Shown here piece after piece: positions 43,790-53,908 of a stretch of DNA of 64,000 bases (the first letter of the stretch is position 1; each line of letters begins with the position of its first letter). The DNA comes from Mucilaginibacter arboris (GTDB lineage Bacteria; Bacteroidota; Bacteroidia; Sphingobacteriales; Sphingobacteriaceae), in the NCBI RefSeq assembly GCF_009754915.1, contig NZ_WPIK01000006.1, positions 124,001 to 188,000 of the forward strand, written 5' to 3'. The notes beneath the pieces are model-generated. The model ran no database searches, had not been told where the DNA came from, and saw only the letters and a list, made by a program, of their open reading frames with translations. A program made the translations under genes and the position numbers.

Positions 43790-44941
43790 ATGAAACCTGA
43801 TCTTCAACAAAAATTCACAGCGCTTTTTAATCAACCCGCAACCCGCAGTTTTTTTGCCCCCGGCCGTGTAAACCTTATTGGCGAACATATTGATTATAAC
43901 GGCGGCCTGGTTTTGCCATGTTCCATTACCTTCGGTACCAATTTGCTGGTTGCAGAAAACAAGGAAGGTATTTTCCGTTTCAGAAGCCTGGATTTTGAAG
44001 ATCAGTTGGATATTCCGATGCAGGGCGCTTACACCAAAAAAGGCAAAGAATGGTTTAATTATCCCCTTGGGGTAATGCAGCAGTTTTTACTGCACAACAA
44101 GCAGCTTAAAGGTTTGGATATGTTGTTTAAAGGCGATGTGCCGATTGGTTCCGGCCTTTCTTCATCGGCTTCGATAGAAATTGTTACTGCTTTTGCTTTG
44201 AACGAAACCTATCAGTCCGGCTTTTCTAAACTGGAGCTGGTGCAGATGTGCAAAAAGGTGGAAAATGATTTTATCGGCGTAAACAGCGGCATTATGGACC
44301 AGTTTGCGGTTGCTTTTGGGGAGAAGGACAAAGCCATCGAACTGAATTGCGATACGCTGGATTATAAAATTGTGGATTGCAAGTTGCAGGATTATGTGCT
44401 GGCGATCATCAACACCAATAAACCGCGAAAACTTTCTGAATCTAAATACAACGAGCGTGTGGAAGAATGCCAGACGGCTTTAAAAGACCTGCAAAAAGAA
44501 CTGCAGATAGATAATTTGTGCGATATCGATACGGCCACTTTTAACAAAAACGAAGGGTTGATCGAAAATGAAACGGTTAAAAAACGAGCCCGGCACGTAA
44601 TTGAAGAAAATGATAGGGTAAAAGAAGCAACGCATGTTTTAGCTGATGGAAATTTAAAAAGGTTTGGCGAATTGTTATACGCTTCCCATGCTTCGCTGAA
44701 AGATTTGTACGAAGTTACCGGCAAAGAACTGGATACCATTGTGGAGTTTTGCAAAACGCAGGAAACCGTTGCCGGCGCCCGCATGACGGGCGCAGGATTT
44801 GGCGGCTGTGCCATTGCCCTGGTTAAACACGATGCTTATGATGATTTCGCTAAAAAACTTACCCGCTATTACACAGAAAAAGTGGGTTACGAACCTGCCG
44901 TTTACCATTCTTTAATTGGCGATGGGGTGAAGGAGGAGTGA
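43790..44941 (+). CDS. galK: Galactokinase
   Basis: 383 residues, GHMP family. The N-terminal galactose motif is GRVNLIGEHIDYNGG, the ATP loop is PIGSGLSSSASIEI, and the C-terminal motif is GARMTGAGFGGCAIAL. It makes galactose-1-phosphate. No other Leloir gene is adjacent. A -7-like box (CATCTTTG, 43778-43785) ends four bases before the ATG. A one-mismatch motif copy at 44617-44630 reads RVKEAT. Confidence 0.96.
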   Translation: MKPDLQQKFTALFNQPATRSFFAPGRVNLIGEHIDYNGGLVLPCSITFGTNLLVAENKEGIFRFRSLDFEDQLDIPMQGAYTKKGKEWFNYPLGVMQQFLLHNKQLKGLDMLFKGDVPIGSGLSSSASIEIVTAFALNETYQSGFSKLELVQMCKKVENDFIGVNSGIMDQFAVAFGEKDKAIELNCDTLDYKIVDCKLQDYVLAIINTNKPRKLSESKYNERVEECQTALKDLQKELQIDNLCDIDTATFNKNEGLIENETVKKRARHVIEENDRVKEATHVLADGNLKRFGELLYASHASLKDLYEVTGKELDTIVEFCKTQETVAGARMTGAGFGGCAIALVKHDAYDDFAKKLTRYYTEKVGYEPAVYHSLIGDGVKEE

Positions 44942-45085
44942 GAGGTCGGAGGTGCGGGGAGCTGCACAACGCAATTCAAACCCGCTTTTCCGTTTCGCTA
45001 AAGCTTTTCGCTCCGTTTCAATCTTCACACTTCGCTCCCGCTCTTATTCCCTGGTCCTCAAACCTCGTACCTCTCACCTCTCACC
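44941..45085. repeat. Purine/pyrimidine-asymmetric imperfect hairpin
   Basis: The left part GTGAGAGGTCGGAGGTGC and the right part CTCGTACCTCTCACCTCTCA are largely complementary. The middle repeats words such as CGTTTCGCTAAAGC and TTCGCTCCGTTTC. Confidence 0.55.
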
Positions 45086-45089
45086 CACC

Positions 45090-45623
45090 ATGCGCAAACT
45101 TAAACTCGAAGAATTAGGAAGGGTTGATGTAGCCGCTTTTAAACAGCAGGAAAAATTACCGGTAACCGTTGTTTTAGATAGCGTACGGAGCATGCACAAT
45201 GTAGGTTCTGTTTTTCGCACTGCTGATGGTTTTGCGGTTGAACAAATCATCCTTTGCGGCATTACGGCACAACCGCCTCACCGAGAAATTGAGAAAACGG
45301 CTTTGGGTGCCACGCAATCTGTCAGCTGGTCTTATTTTAGTACGGTAAAAGAAGCATTGCAGCAACTGCGCGAAAAAGGTTACCAGATCATCGCTGTTGA
45401 ACAGGCCGAAAACAGCATCAGCTTAAACGAATATCAACCCGAAAACGACAAAAAGTACGCGTTGATTTTTGGGAACGAGGTGAACGGCGTAAGCGATGAA
45501 GCCATGCAAATGATTGATGCCTGCATCGAAATCCCGCAGTTTGGCACCAAACACTCTTTTAATATCGTGGTTTCTGCCGGTATTGTTTTGTGGGATTTTT
45601 TTGCGAAATTGAATCTGAAATAA
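45090..45623 (+). CDS. TrmH/SpoU-family RNA methyltransferase
   Basis: 177 residues from the ATG at 45090; the in-frame extension back to 44952 runs through the repeat element and is rejected. SpoU motifs are LDSVRSMHNVGSVFRTADGF, ALIFGNEVNGVS and IPQFGTKHSFNIVVSAGIVLWDF, which form the knotted SAM site. It methylates 2'-hydroxyls of tRNA or rRNA; the target is not evident. An exact motif at 45344-45357 reads TVKEALQQ. Confidence 0.9.
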   Translation: MRKLKLEELGRVDVAAFKQQEKLPVTVVLDSVRSMHNVGSVFRTADGFAVEQIILCGITAQPPHREIEKTALGATQSVSWSYFSTVKEALQQLREKGYQIIAVEQAENSISLNEYQPENDKKYALIFGNEVNGVSDEAMQMIDACIEIPQFGTKHSFNIVVSAGIVLWDFFAKLNLK

Positions 45624-45766
45624 ATCAAGACTGATTTTACGATGGAATAGAGAGAATACTTAGTCTGGTGCCTTTGCTATTAACCGGTTTTGTTATGAAA
45701 CCGATAATGATAATTAATTAATATAGATTTCATGATTTTATCTACTCATGTTAAAATAAATTAGTT

Positions 45767-46618
45767 ATGTTAAATCCAATAAAGCTATTTTATAAGTATC
45801 ACAGCAAAATAACCTTAATCGCCCTATTATTAACTGTTTGCTTTTTTGCAAATGCACAAAAGCTACCCAATAAACAGGAAGTGAGTTTACGGGCACCGGC
45901 TGGTATAAGAATTGATGGCAAAGCAACCGAATGGGGCAACAAATTCCAGGCTTATAACCATGCTACAGAGATTTTTTATACGATAGCAAATGATGATGGT
46001 AATATTTATCTGGTAGTAAAAGCAATAAAACCTGATATCATCAATAAAATACTATTGGGCGGAATCACCTTTACGGTTAGTAGTTCAGGTAAAAAAAACG
46101 ATAAAGAAGGTGTAGCTGTTACCTTCCCTACATTCTATAAAAACAAGCGTCCTTACATAAATCTAAAGAACAGGCCTGAACTTACTAAAGATACAATGAT
46201 GAACAAAATGCAGGCTGATTCTTTTATGCGTGTAGTTAACAAAGAGCTTACTGACAAATCAAAGGAGATCGAAATTGAAGGGGTAAAATCAATACCGGAT
46301 AGTGTTATTTCTATATATAATGCGGAAGGATTTAAAGCAATCGCTCTTTTTGACAAGCAAATAAATTACACATCTGAATTAGCTATCCCTATAAAATATT
46401 TGGGTTTATCAATAGATAAACCTATTATGTTCAAATATAATATTAAGCTTAATGGTGCTACAGCGAATGGTGCCCGCATGAAACTGACCAATAACGGGAA
46501 ATATATAATAGTAACCAGGGGCAATGATGCTGCATATGCTATCCCCTCATCACCCGAATATATGTCATATTCATCTTCAACCGATCTTTCGGGAGAATAT
46601 ACCCTGGCGAAGAAATGA
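45767..46618 (+). CDS. Secreted protein of unknown function, possible CBM9/DOMON-like fold
   Basis: 283 residues with a signal peptide ending near FANAQ. The segment IRIDGKATEWGNKFQAYNHATEIFYTIANDDGNIYLVVKA resembles the start of carbohydrate-binding family 9-like domains (IDGxxxEW then strands). The remainder is beta-rich, with no catalytic motif that I recognise. It precedes a DUF3052/YdeI protein by 49 bases on the same strand and may be co-transcribed. Confidence 0.6.
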   Translation: MLNPIKLFYKYHSKITLIALLLTVCFFANAQKLPNKQEVSLRAPAGIRIDGKATEWGNKFQAYNHATEIFYTIANDDGNIYLVVKAIKPDIINKILLGGITFTVSSSGKKNDKEGVAVTFPTFYKNKRPYINLKNRPELTKDTMMNKMQADSFMRVVNKELTDKSKEIEIEGVKSIPDSVISIYNAEGFKAIALFDKQINYTSELAIPIKYLGLSIDKPIMFKYNIKLNGATANGARMKLTNNGKYIIVTRGNDAAYAIPSSPEYMSYSSSTDLSGEYTLAKK

Positions 46619-46667
46619 TAATGTTATTTATAATTTGAAATTTCCATATTACAAACAACAAGACAAA

Positions 46668-47330
46668 ATGGATACAGCAGAAATAAACAGCTTAGCAAAA
46701 AAACTACTGATAAAAACAGCACAACACTGGTTGTTTATTAATCCGCCAGAAGGTTTTGCAGATAGTTTTGCTCAGCTTAATGTCAAAGCAAAAACCATTG
46801 TTTCACCGGAAGAGAAATTTGATGGCGTCTTGCTTTTTTTGAAGAATAGTACAGAATTGAAGCAGGGTTTACCAAAAATAATTTCTGCTTTAAAACCCGA
46901 AACTGTTGCCTGGATTGCTTATCCGAAAAAAAGTTCGGGCATTATTTCTGATCTGGAAATGACAGGCAACTGGCAGGAAACCGAAAAGTATGGTTTACAG
47001 GTTGTTTCTGCTGCTTCTATTGATAAAACCTGGACAGCTTTGCGTTTGCGGCCAAAAGAACAGGTTAAAGAATCTAAAATATCAAATGATGCCATCCAAA
47101 ACAACGAGCTTAATCAATTTATTGATACTAAAAACCGTATTGTTTATTTGCCGGAAGATGTAAAACAAGCTCTGGAAAAAGAACCCGATGCTTTTTCTGC
47201 TTATGAAAAACTGGCTTACAGCCACAAAAAGGAGTACCTGGTGTGGATACTTACAGCTAAACAAGAAAAAACCCGGACAAGCCGGGTTCAAAAAATGATT
47301 GAGAAGTTACTGGAAACGAAGCAAGTTTAG
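46668..47330 (+). CDS. DUF3052-like plus YdeI/OmpD-associated domain protein
   Basis: 220 residues from the ATG at 46668; the longer frame back to 46524 overlaps the previous gene by 95 bases and is rejected. The N-terminal part ([39 protein letters not shown]) resembles DUF3052. The C-terminal 60 residues ([20 protein letters not shown] then [21 protein letters not shown]) match the YdeI/OmpD-associated family. Both have unknown molecular function. A sister word (GATAAAAACAGCAC) lies inside at 46709-46722. Confidence 0.75.
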   Translation: MDTAEINSLAKKLLIKTAQHWLFINPPEGFADSFAQLNVKAKTIVSPEEKFDGVLLFLKNSTELKQGLPKIISALKPETVAWIAYPKKSSGIISDLEMTGNWQETEKYGLQVVSAASIDKTWTALRLRPKEQVKESKISNDAIQNNELNQFIDTKNRIVYLPEDVKQALEKEPDAFSAYEKLAYSHKKEYLVWILTAKQEKTRTSRVQKMIEKLLETKQV

Positions 47331-47363
47331 ATGCTTCTTTTACCGGGTAAAAGTTGGCGTTGG
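47331..47363 (-). repeat. 33-base intergenic form of the motif element, reverse
   Basis: ATGCTTCTTTTACCGGGTAA followed by AAGTTGGCGTTGG. It starts immediately after the stop of the YdeI gene. Confidence 0.85.
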
Positions 47364-47369
47364 AAGCCT

Positions 47370-47455
47370 CACTCTGCCCTCTCCAAAAGAGAGGGAGTCA
47401 AAGTTCGCTATCTTTCTACCGTTAACCTTTTACCTTTCTACCTTTTACCTTCGCT
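47370..47455. repeat. Word-repeat element before gltD
   Basis: Pyrimidine-rich words repeat: CTACCGTTAACC, TTTACCTTTCTACC, TTTTACCTTCGC. An internal short inverted repeat (CTCTCCAAAAGAGAGGGA) precedes them. Confidence 0.45.
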
Positions 47456-48932
47456 ACAAATCCATCTGGTACTCGTTAATGGCATCTTTGCTTTCCAGTT
47501 CAGAATACCCCATTAAAAATTCATCGACTTTGCGGGCCGCTTCACGTCCTTCGGAAATTGCCCAAACCACTAATGATTGGCCGCGGCGCATATCGCCGGC
47601 AGTAAAAACTTTATTTACATTGGTACGAAAAACGCCTTCTTTGGCTTTCACGTTTTTTCGTTCGTCCAGCTCAACACCTAACTGTTCAAGCAAACCCGAA
47701 TGCTGCGGATGAACAAAACCCATCGCTAAAAACACACGCTGACAAAGAATTTCCCGTTCAGAGCCTTCAATTTCTTTGAACTTTACCGGCCGGCCTAAAA
47801 AATCTTTTTCCCATTCAACATCGGTAACAACTAATCCTTTTAAATTGCCATTTTCATCACCAATAAAACGTTTAGTGTTAATGCCCCAGAAACGTTCGCA
47901 GCCTTCTTCATGCGAACTGGTCGTTTTTAAAACCATGGGGAAACTTGGCCATGGCATAGCCAACGTACGTTCTTTAGCTGGTTGGAACATTACTTCAAAC
48001 TGTTTGATGGAACGTGCGCTCTGACGGTTGGAAGTGCCCACACAATCCGACCCGGTATCGCCACCGCCAATAACAATTACATCCTGACCGGTAGCCGTAA
48101 TATTTTCACCGGTAAAAGAAGCATTGCTTACGCGTTTGTTTTGCTGCTTTAAAAATTGCATAGCAAAATATATTCCCTTTAGCTCTCTGCCTGGAATAGG
48201 CAGATCGCGCGGAATGGTAGAACCGCCCGAAAGAACAACGGCATCAAAATTGCGCAACAGTTCATCAGCCTGAATGTCTTTTCCTACTTCTGTATTGCAT
48301 TTAAAAGTAATGCCGTCGTCCTTCATTACTTCGAGCCGACGATCAATTATTGTTTTTTCTAATTTAAAATCAGGAATACCGTAACGAAGTAAACCGCCTG
48401 GTTGATCGTCACGTTCAAAAACGGTAACTAAATGGCCTGCTTTATTCAATTGTGCCGCGGTAGCAAGTCCAGCCGGTCCGGAACCAACTACGGCAACTGT
48501 TTTGCCCGACCGTATTAACGGAGCTGTTGGTTTTACATAACCTTTGGCATAAGCTATTTCGATGATGTGCTTTTCTATTTCCTCAATTACTACAGCCGGT
48601 TTATTGATTCCTAAAACACATGCCGACTCGCATGGAGCCGGGCAAATACGGCCGGTAAACTCCGGAAAGTTATTGGTAGAAGATAAGATTTGATACGCTT
48701 CTTCCCATTTCTTTTTGTAAACCGCATCGTTAAACTCAGGAATAATGTTGCCCAGCGGACAACCTGAATGACAAAACGGAATGCCGCAATTCATACATCT
48801 GGCCGATTGCTGGTTCAGTTTTTCGTCGGAATAAGTACCAACAAACTCGTGATAATTTTTTACCCGTTCCTGGGGCGCTATTTTTGGCGGAAGTTCTCTT
48901 CCAAACTCTTTAAATCCGGTATCTTTTCCCAT
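47454..48932 (-). CDS. gltD: Glutamate synthase, small (beta) subunit
   Basis: 492 residues. N-terminal iron-sulfur ligands are [17 protein letters not shown] and [12 protein letters not shown]; the FAD-binding [10 protein letters not shown] and the NADPH-binding [12 protein letters not shown] follow. It passes NADPH electrons to GltB. It starts seven bases after the gltB stop, so the two form an operon. An exact reverse motif copy at 48111-48124 reads NASFTGEN in a variable loop just before the second nucleotide-binding domain. Confidence 0.96.
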   Translation of the reverse strand: MGKDTGFKEFGRELPPKIAPQERVKNYHEFVGTYSDEKLNQQSARCMNCGIPFCHSGCPLGNIIPEFNDAVYKKKWEEAYQILSSTNNFPEFTGRICPAPCESACVLGINKPAVVIEEIEKHIIEIAYAKGYVKPTAPLIRSGKTVAVVGSGPAGLATAAQLNKAGHLVTVFERDDQPGGLLRYGIPDFKLEKTIIDRRLEVMKDDGITFKCNTEVGKDIQADELLRNFDAVVLSGGSTIPRDLPIPGRELKGIYFAMQFLKQQNKRVSNASFTGENITATGQDVIVIGGGDTGSDCVGTSNRQSARSIKQFEVMFQPAKERTLAMPWPSFPMVLKTTSSHEEGCERFWGINTKRFIGDENGNLKGLVVTDVEWEKDFLGRPVKFKEIEGSEREILCQRVFLAMGFVHPQHSGLLEQLGVELDERKNVKAKEGVFRTNVNKVFTAGDMRRGQSLVVWAISEGREAARKVDEFLMGYSELESKDAINEYQMDL

Positions 48933-48939
48933 TTTTTAA

Positions 48940-51900
48940 TCAGATGGTTAAGGGTTCTTTTTGTTGTAAAACTTTTTTGTACTCTTTCGGGAATACTTTA
49001 ATAAACTGATAAGAAGCTACTGGCCATTCGCTTAACAGTTGTTTAGCAACTTCGCTTTGGGTTAACTGAACGTGTTTGCGTAGTAACGTGATGATTTCTT
49101 CTTCATCCTGAGCAGATAAAGTGTCTAAATCAACCATTTCCTTATTGCAGTTCTCGCGGAAAGAATGATCTGCATCATAAACCCAGGCAATACCGCCGCT
49201 CATGCCGGCAGCAAAATTACGCCCGGTTTTTCCGAGGATTAAAGCACGTCCGCCAGTCATATATTCGCAACCATGATCGCCTACACCTTCAACCACGGCA
49301 GTAGCGCCAGAATTACGTACGGCAAAGCGTTCTCCTGCTTGTCCGCGGATAAACATTTCTCCCGAAGTAGCTCCGTAAAGCACCACATTGCCTACAATAA
49401 TATTTTCTTCTGCTATAAACTTGCTTTCTTTAGAGGGATAAATTGCGATTTGTGCACCGCATAGTCCTTTTCCAACGTAATCATTAGCTTCTCCTTCCAG
49501 TTCAAAAGATAGTCCTTTTGTTGAAAATGCGCCAAAACTTTGTCCGGCAGAACCCGTAAATTTATAATTGATTAAGCCTGAAGGTAAGCCGGCAGAACCA
49601 TAAAGTTTAGAGATTTCGTTGGATAATAATGTCCCAACAGTACGGTCAGTATTTTTAACGGTAAAAGAAGCATATACCGGCATCTGATTTTCCAGGGCTG
49701 GTTTAGCCTGCTCCAACAGTTTCCAGTCCAGAATATCTTCCATGCCATGGTCCTGCTTTTCGCTGTTGTACAAAGTCATGCCGCGCGTATTGCTAACAGG
49801 ATGTAACAAGGCAGAAAAATCAACAGTTTTAGCTTTCCAATGCGTAACGTTTTCACGTACTTTCAAAAATTGAACCCTGCCAACCATTTCATTTATGGTC
49901 CTGAAACCTAACTCGGCCATAATTTCCCGTAGTTCTTCTGCCAGAAACTGGAACAGGTTTACTATATGTTCTGGCTTGCCGCTAAACAATTTTCGCAGAT
50001 CAGGATCCTGGGTAGCAACACCAACCGGACAAGTATTTAAATGACATTTCCGCATCATGATACAACCGCCTGCAACCAATGCTGCAGTTGCAACGCCCCA
50101 TTCTTCTGCGCCAAGCAAAGCAGCAATTGCTAAATCTTTACCTGTTTTTAACTGTCCGTCTGTTTGCAGCACTACACGGCTCCTTAATTTATTACGTACT
50201 AAAGTCTGATGTGCTTCGGATAAACCTAATTCCCAAGGTAAGCCAGCATGTTTTACAGAACTGATTGGTGAAGCACCAGTTCCGCCATCGCTTCCGGCAA
50301 TTAAAATTACATCAGCATGGGCTTTTGCAACACCGGCGGCAATCGTTCCGACACCAGCTTTAGAAACTAATTTTACGTTGATTCTTGCTGCACGATTAGC
50401 ATTTTTCAAGTCGAAAATCAATTGCGCCAAATCTTCAATAGAATAAATATCATGATGCGGCGGCGGAGAAATCAAGCCTACCCCAGGCGTAGCATGGCGT
50501 ACTTTTGCAATCCAGTTATCTACTTTATGGCCAGGCAATTGTCCGCCTTCCCCAGGTTTTGCACCTTGCGCCATTTTAATCTGCAACTCATCCGCATTGG
50601 TTAAATAATTTGAAGTTACGCCAAAACGGGCAGAGGCAATTTGTTTGATGGATGAACGCATAGAATCTCCATTCTCTAATGGCACATATCTTATTTCATC
50701 TTCTCCGCCTTCCCCTGTATTGCTTTTCCCGCCAATACGGTTCATTGCAATAGCAATTGTACTATGTGCTTCGTGAGAAATAGAACCGAAAGACATCGCT
50801 CCGGTTGCAAAACGCTTCATAATGTTTTCTGCAGGTTCTACTTCATCAATAGAAATTGCTTCACGGTGATGGGCAAAATCCAGCAAACCACGAATGGTGT
50901 ACATCCGGTCTGTTTGCTCATTAATCAGTTTTGCATAATTCTTATAAACCTCGTAATCGTTAGTACGGGTAGCATGTTGCAGCAAATGCACCGTTTGCGG
51001 ATTGAATAGATGTGCCTCGCCCCTGCGTTTCCATTGATAGATACCGCCTTCAGGCAATAACTGATCTTCCTTTTTAGAGCTTCTGAAACCGTTAACATGT
51101 TTACACAATGTTTCGCGGGCAATTTCATCCAGGCCTAAACCACCAATACGGGTAATTCCACCAGTAAAATACTGATCTACAACTTCTTTATTAATTCCCA
51201 GGATTTCAAAAACCTGAGAACCATGATATGACTGCAGCGTTGAAATCCCCATTTTAGAGAAAATCTTGAGCAAGCCTTCGCAAATTGCTTTGATATAGTT
51301 TTTAGAAAGAGATGGTACATCCAGTGAACTTTCCATCTTTCCTTCCTGAGATAAAGTATTGATCGTAGCCAGCGCCAGATAAGGGTTGATTGCAGTTGCC
51401 CCAAAAGCCAGCAAACAAGCAAAATGGTGAACCTCCCAAACATCTCCAGCTTCTATAACCAAACCTACCGCTCCGCGTAAACCTTTTTTAATGAGATGGT
51501 GATGAATAGCAGAAACAGCTAACAGAGAAGGTATTGGTGCATGTTCAGAATCTACTGCACGGTCTGATAAGATTAACACTTCAAACCCATCCTGAACAGC
51601 ATCTTCTGCATAACGGCATAAACGGTTTAACCCGTTTGCCAATGATCCTGGCAAACCATCAGCTTTAAAGTAAGTTTGAAGCGTTTTAGCATGAAACAAA
51701 CCTGTATCAATACTTCTTAACTTCTCCAGTTCATAATCATGCAAAATAGGCTGATTATGCTCCACACAATGGCAGTGCATTTTATCTTCGTCCAGTAAAT
51801 TACCATTGTTACCAATAAAAGTAGCCAGGCTCATCACCAATCTTTCACGGATTGGATCAATTGGCGGGTTAGTTACCTGCGCAAAAAACTGTTTAAAGTA

Positions 51901-53460
51901 GCTGGAAATATGCTGAGGACGATCTGATAATACCGCTAACGGTACATCAGTTCCCATAGAGCCAATTGGTTCTTTACCATCGGTTGCCATCGGTTTAATA
52001 ATCGTTTCAATATCCTCACGCGAGTACCCGAAAACCTGCTGATACTTAAAAACAGAAGCTTTTGATAAATTAGTGAAGGAAACACGTGGTTCTGCAAGTT
52101 CATCCAGCTTAATTTTATAATTCTCCAACCACCGGCCATAGGGCTGGCGGGAGGTAATTTGTTTTTTTATTTCATCATCTGTAATGATTTTTCCCTGAGT
52201 AGTATCTACCAGGAACATTTTACCCGGCTGCAAACGGCCTTTTTTAATTATGGTCGATTCATCCAAAGGCAAAACTCCTGCTTCTGAAGCCACGATCACC
52301 CGCCCGTCATTGGTAACTGCGTAACGTAATGGACGCAAACCGTTCCGGTCTAATAACGCGCCTATAATTTTACCATCGGTGAAATTTAAAGCAGCAGGCC
52401 CGTCCCAAGGTTCCATTAAAGTGGCATGATATTCGTAAAATGCCCTTTTTAACGGGTCCATTTGTTCGTTTCCGTCCCAGGCTTCCGGAACCAGCATCAT
52501 CATTACATGGGGCAACGAACGGCCAGAGTGCATTAAGATTTCAACTACGTTATCTAAACAGGCTGAATCCGACTGGTTATTGTCAATTACCGGAAACAAA
52601 ATCTCCATCTCCTCTTTAGTAAAAAACGGAGAAACATAAGATTGAATGCCCGAATAAAACCAGTTTAAATTACCGGTTAAAGTATTGATCTCGCCATTAT
52701 GGGCTAAAAAACGAAATGGCTGGGCAAGTTTCCAGGAAGGAAAGGTATTGGTAGAAAACCGGGAATGGATCATCCCAAATCCGGATGAAACGCGTTCATC
52801 ACGTAAATCAGTAAAATACTGGCGCACCTGATAGGTGGTTAACTGGCCTTTATAAACAATAACTTTACAGGAAAACGAAGTAAAGTAAAAATGCTCTGCG
52901 CCTGTTTTAATAGTTTCGTTAACTGTTTTGGTAATAAACCGGCGCAATACGTATAATTTACGTTCAAAATCATCTGCATGGTGTATATGTGCTGGCCGTG
53001 CCACAAAAAGCTGTTCAACTGTTGGTTCGGCTGCCCGGGCTGTTTCGCCAATGCAGGAAGAATCGACAGGAACTTTACGGTAACCTAAAATGGTTAACCC
53101 TAATTTACCGCAGCATTGCTGAATAATATTATGGCATACTTTTTTTACACCAGAATCTTTAGGTAAAAAAAGCATCCCTACACCATACTCACCCGGTTCT
53201 TTTAAAGAAATTTCATCTGTTGTACATTCTTCGAGTAAAAACTCATGCGGAATCTGCATTAATATCCCCGCACCATCTCCCGAATCAGGGTCGCAGCCAC
53301 ACGCGCCCCGATGCTCCATGTTTTCAAGCATGGTAAGCGCATCAGCTATAATATGATGCGATTTATGCCCATTAATATGTGTTATAAATCCGGTACCGCA
53401 AGCATCGTGCTCAAATTGAGGGTCGTACAATCCCTGCTGGTCAGTTTCAGTTTGCTTCAT
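48940..53460 (-). CDS. gltB: Glutamate synthase, large (alpha) subunit
   Basis: 1506 residues. A 20-residue propeptide precedes the class II amidotransferase cysteine in DACGTGFI (Cys21). The FMN synthase domain has GEGGEDEIRY, KPGEGGQLPGHKV and the 3Fe-4S ligands in GGCIMMRKCHLNTCPVG; the C-terminal beta-helix has AGMSGGIAWVYD. It forms two glutamates from glutamine and 2-oxoglutarate. Motif copies: exact at 49660-49673 (YASFTV) and one mismatch at 53162-53175. Confidence 0.97.
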   Translation of the reverse strand: MKQTETDQQGLYDPQFEHDACGTGFITHINGHKSHHIIADALTMLENMEHRGACGCDPDSGDGAGILMQIPHEFLLEECTTDEISLKEPGEYGVGMLFLPKDSGVKKVCHNIIQQCCGKLGLTILGYRKVPVDSSCIGETARAAEPTVEQLFVARPAHIHHADDFERKLYVLRRFITKTVNETIKTGAEHFYFTSFSCKVIVYKGQLTTYQVRQYFTDLRDERVSSGFGMIHSRFSTNTFPSWKLAQPFRFLAHNGEINTLTGNLNWFYSGIQSYVSPFFTKEEMEILFPVIDNNQSDSACLDNVVEILMHSGRSLPHVMMMLVPEAWDGNEQMDPLKRAFYEYHATLMEPWDGPAALNFTDGKIIGALLDRNGLRPLRYAVTNDGRVIVASEAGVLPLDESTIIKKGRLQPGKMFLVDTTQGKIITDDEIKKQITSRQPYGRWLENYKIKLDELAEPRVSFTNLSKASVFKYQQVFGYSREDIETIIKPMATDGKEPIGSMGTDVPLAVLSDRPQHISSYFKQFFAQVTNPPIDPIRERLVMSLATFIGNNGNLLDEDKMHCHCVEHNQPILHDYELEKLRSIDTGLFHAKTLQTYFKADGLPGSLANGLNRLCRYAEDAVQDGFEVLILSDRAVDSEHAPIPSLLAVSAIHHHLIKKGLRGAVGLVIEAGDVWEVHHFACLLAFGATAINPYLALATINTLSQEGKMESSLDVPSLSKNYIKAICEGLLKIFSKMGISTLQSYHGSQVFEILGINKEVVDQYFTGGITRIGGLGLDEIARETLCKHVNGFRSSKKEDQLLPEGGIYQWKRRGEAHLFNPQTVHLLQHATRTNDYEVYKNYAKLINEQTDRMYTIRGLLDFAHHREAISIDEVEPAENIMKRFATGAMSFGSISHEAHSTIAIAMNRIGGKSNTGEGGEDEIRYVPLENGDSMRSSIKQIASARFGVTSNYLTNADELQIKMAQGAKPGEGGQLPGHKVDNWIAKVRHATPGVGLISPPPHHDIYSIEDLAQLIFDLKNANRAARINVKLVSKAGVGTIAAGVAKAHADVILIAGSDGGTGASPISSVKHAGLPWELGLSEAHQTLVRNKLRSRVVLQTDGQLKTGKDLAIAALLGAEEWGVATAALVAGGCIMMRKCHLNTCPVGVATQDPDLRKLFSGKPEHIVNLFQFLAEELREIMAELGFRTINEMVGRVQFLKVRENVTHWKAKTVDFSALLHPVSNTRGMTLYNSEKQDHGMEDILDWKLLEQAKPALENQMPVYASFTVKNTDRTVGTLLSNEISKLYGSAGLPSGLINYKFTGSAGQSFGAFSTKGLSFELEGEANDYVGKGLCGAQIAIYPSKESKFIAEENIIVGNVVLYGATSGEMFIRGQAGERFAVRNSGATAVVEGVGDHGCEYMTGGRALILGKTGRNFAAGMSGGIAWVYDADHSFRENCNKEMVDLDTLSAQDEEEIITLLRKHVQLTQSEVAKQLLSEWPVASYQFIKVFPKEYKKVLQQKEPLTI

Positions 53461-53908
53461 CAGTAAAATAGGAACAAGTAAAATATTGCTTATTAGACGA
53501 ATATAAGCGTACTGAAAGAAATTATCAGCATCTATATTACTTTTTATACATTTATTAAAATTTAAAATTTAAAACCAATTATTTTAATCAAATAGCAATA
53601 AAAGTTAATTAAATTTATTATATTGATAATACTAAATTTATAAACATTAGTTATTATAAAAGCTAAAACTTCAGGTCCAGGATAAAAATAAGCATGATTA
53701 AGACGGTTAGGCCAGGGCAAAATTATTTTTCTTAGCGTTTACAGGAGCTTAAGCAGTAAAATTCATAATTAAAAAAACTTTAAAAGTTAATTTTACTTAT
53801 ATTAAATATAAGCAATCAGTTTAGCAAACCTACTTGCAATTCCTTGAAATAATATTAGCCGTATTTAAACCTAACGAAGCGAACGCTAACAAATTAAATT
53901 AAAAAGCT
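53461..53908. other. Gene-free AT-rich interval between divergent gltB and ssb
   Basis: It should hold both promoters, but no clean TAnnTTTG box was found. A degenerate motif (GATAAAAATAAGCAT, one insertion) lies at 53684-53698. Nothing else was seen. Confidence 0.5.

Noticed and set aside
44952-45089. N-terminal extension of the TrmH-family protein
   Set aside because: The codons run through a repetitive hairpin element; the family start matches the ATG at 45090.
46524-46667. N-terminal extension of the YdeI-type protein
   Set aside because: It overlaps the end of the preceding real gene by 95 bases and has no family similarity.
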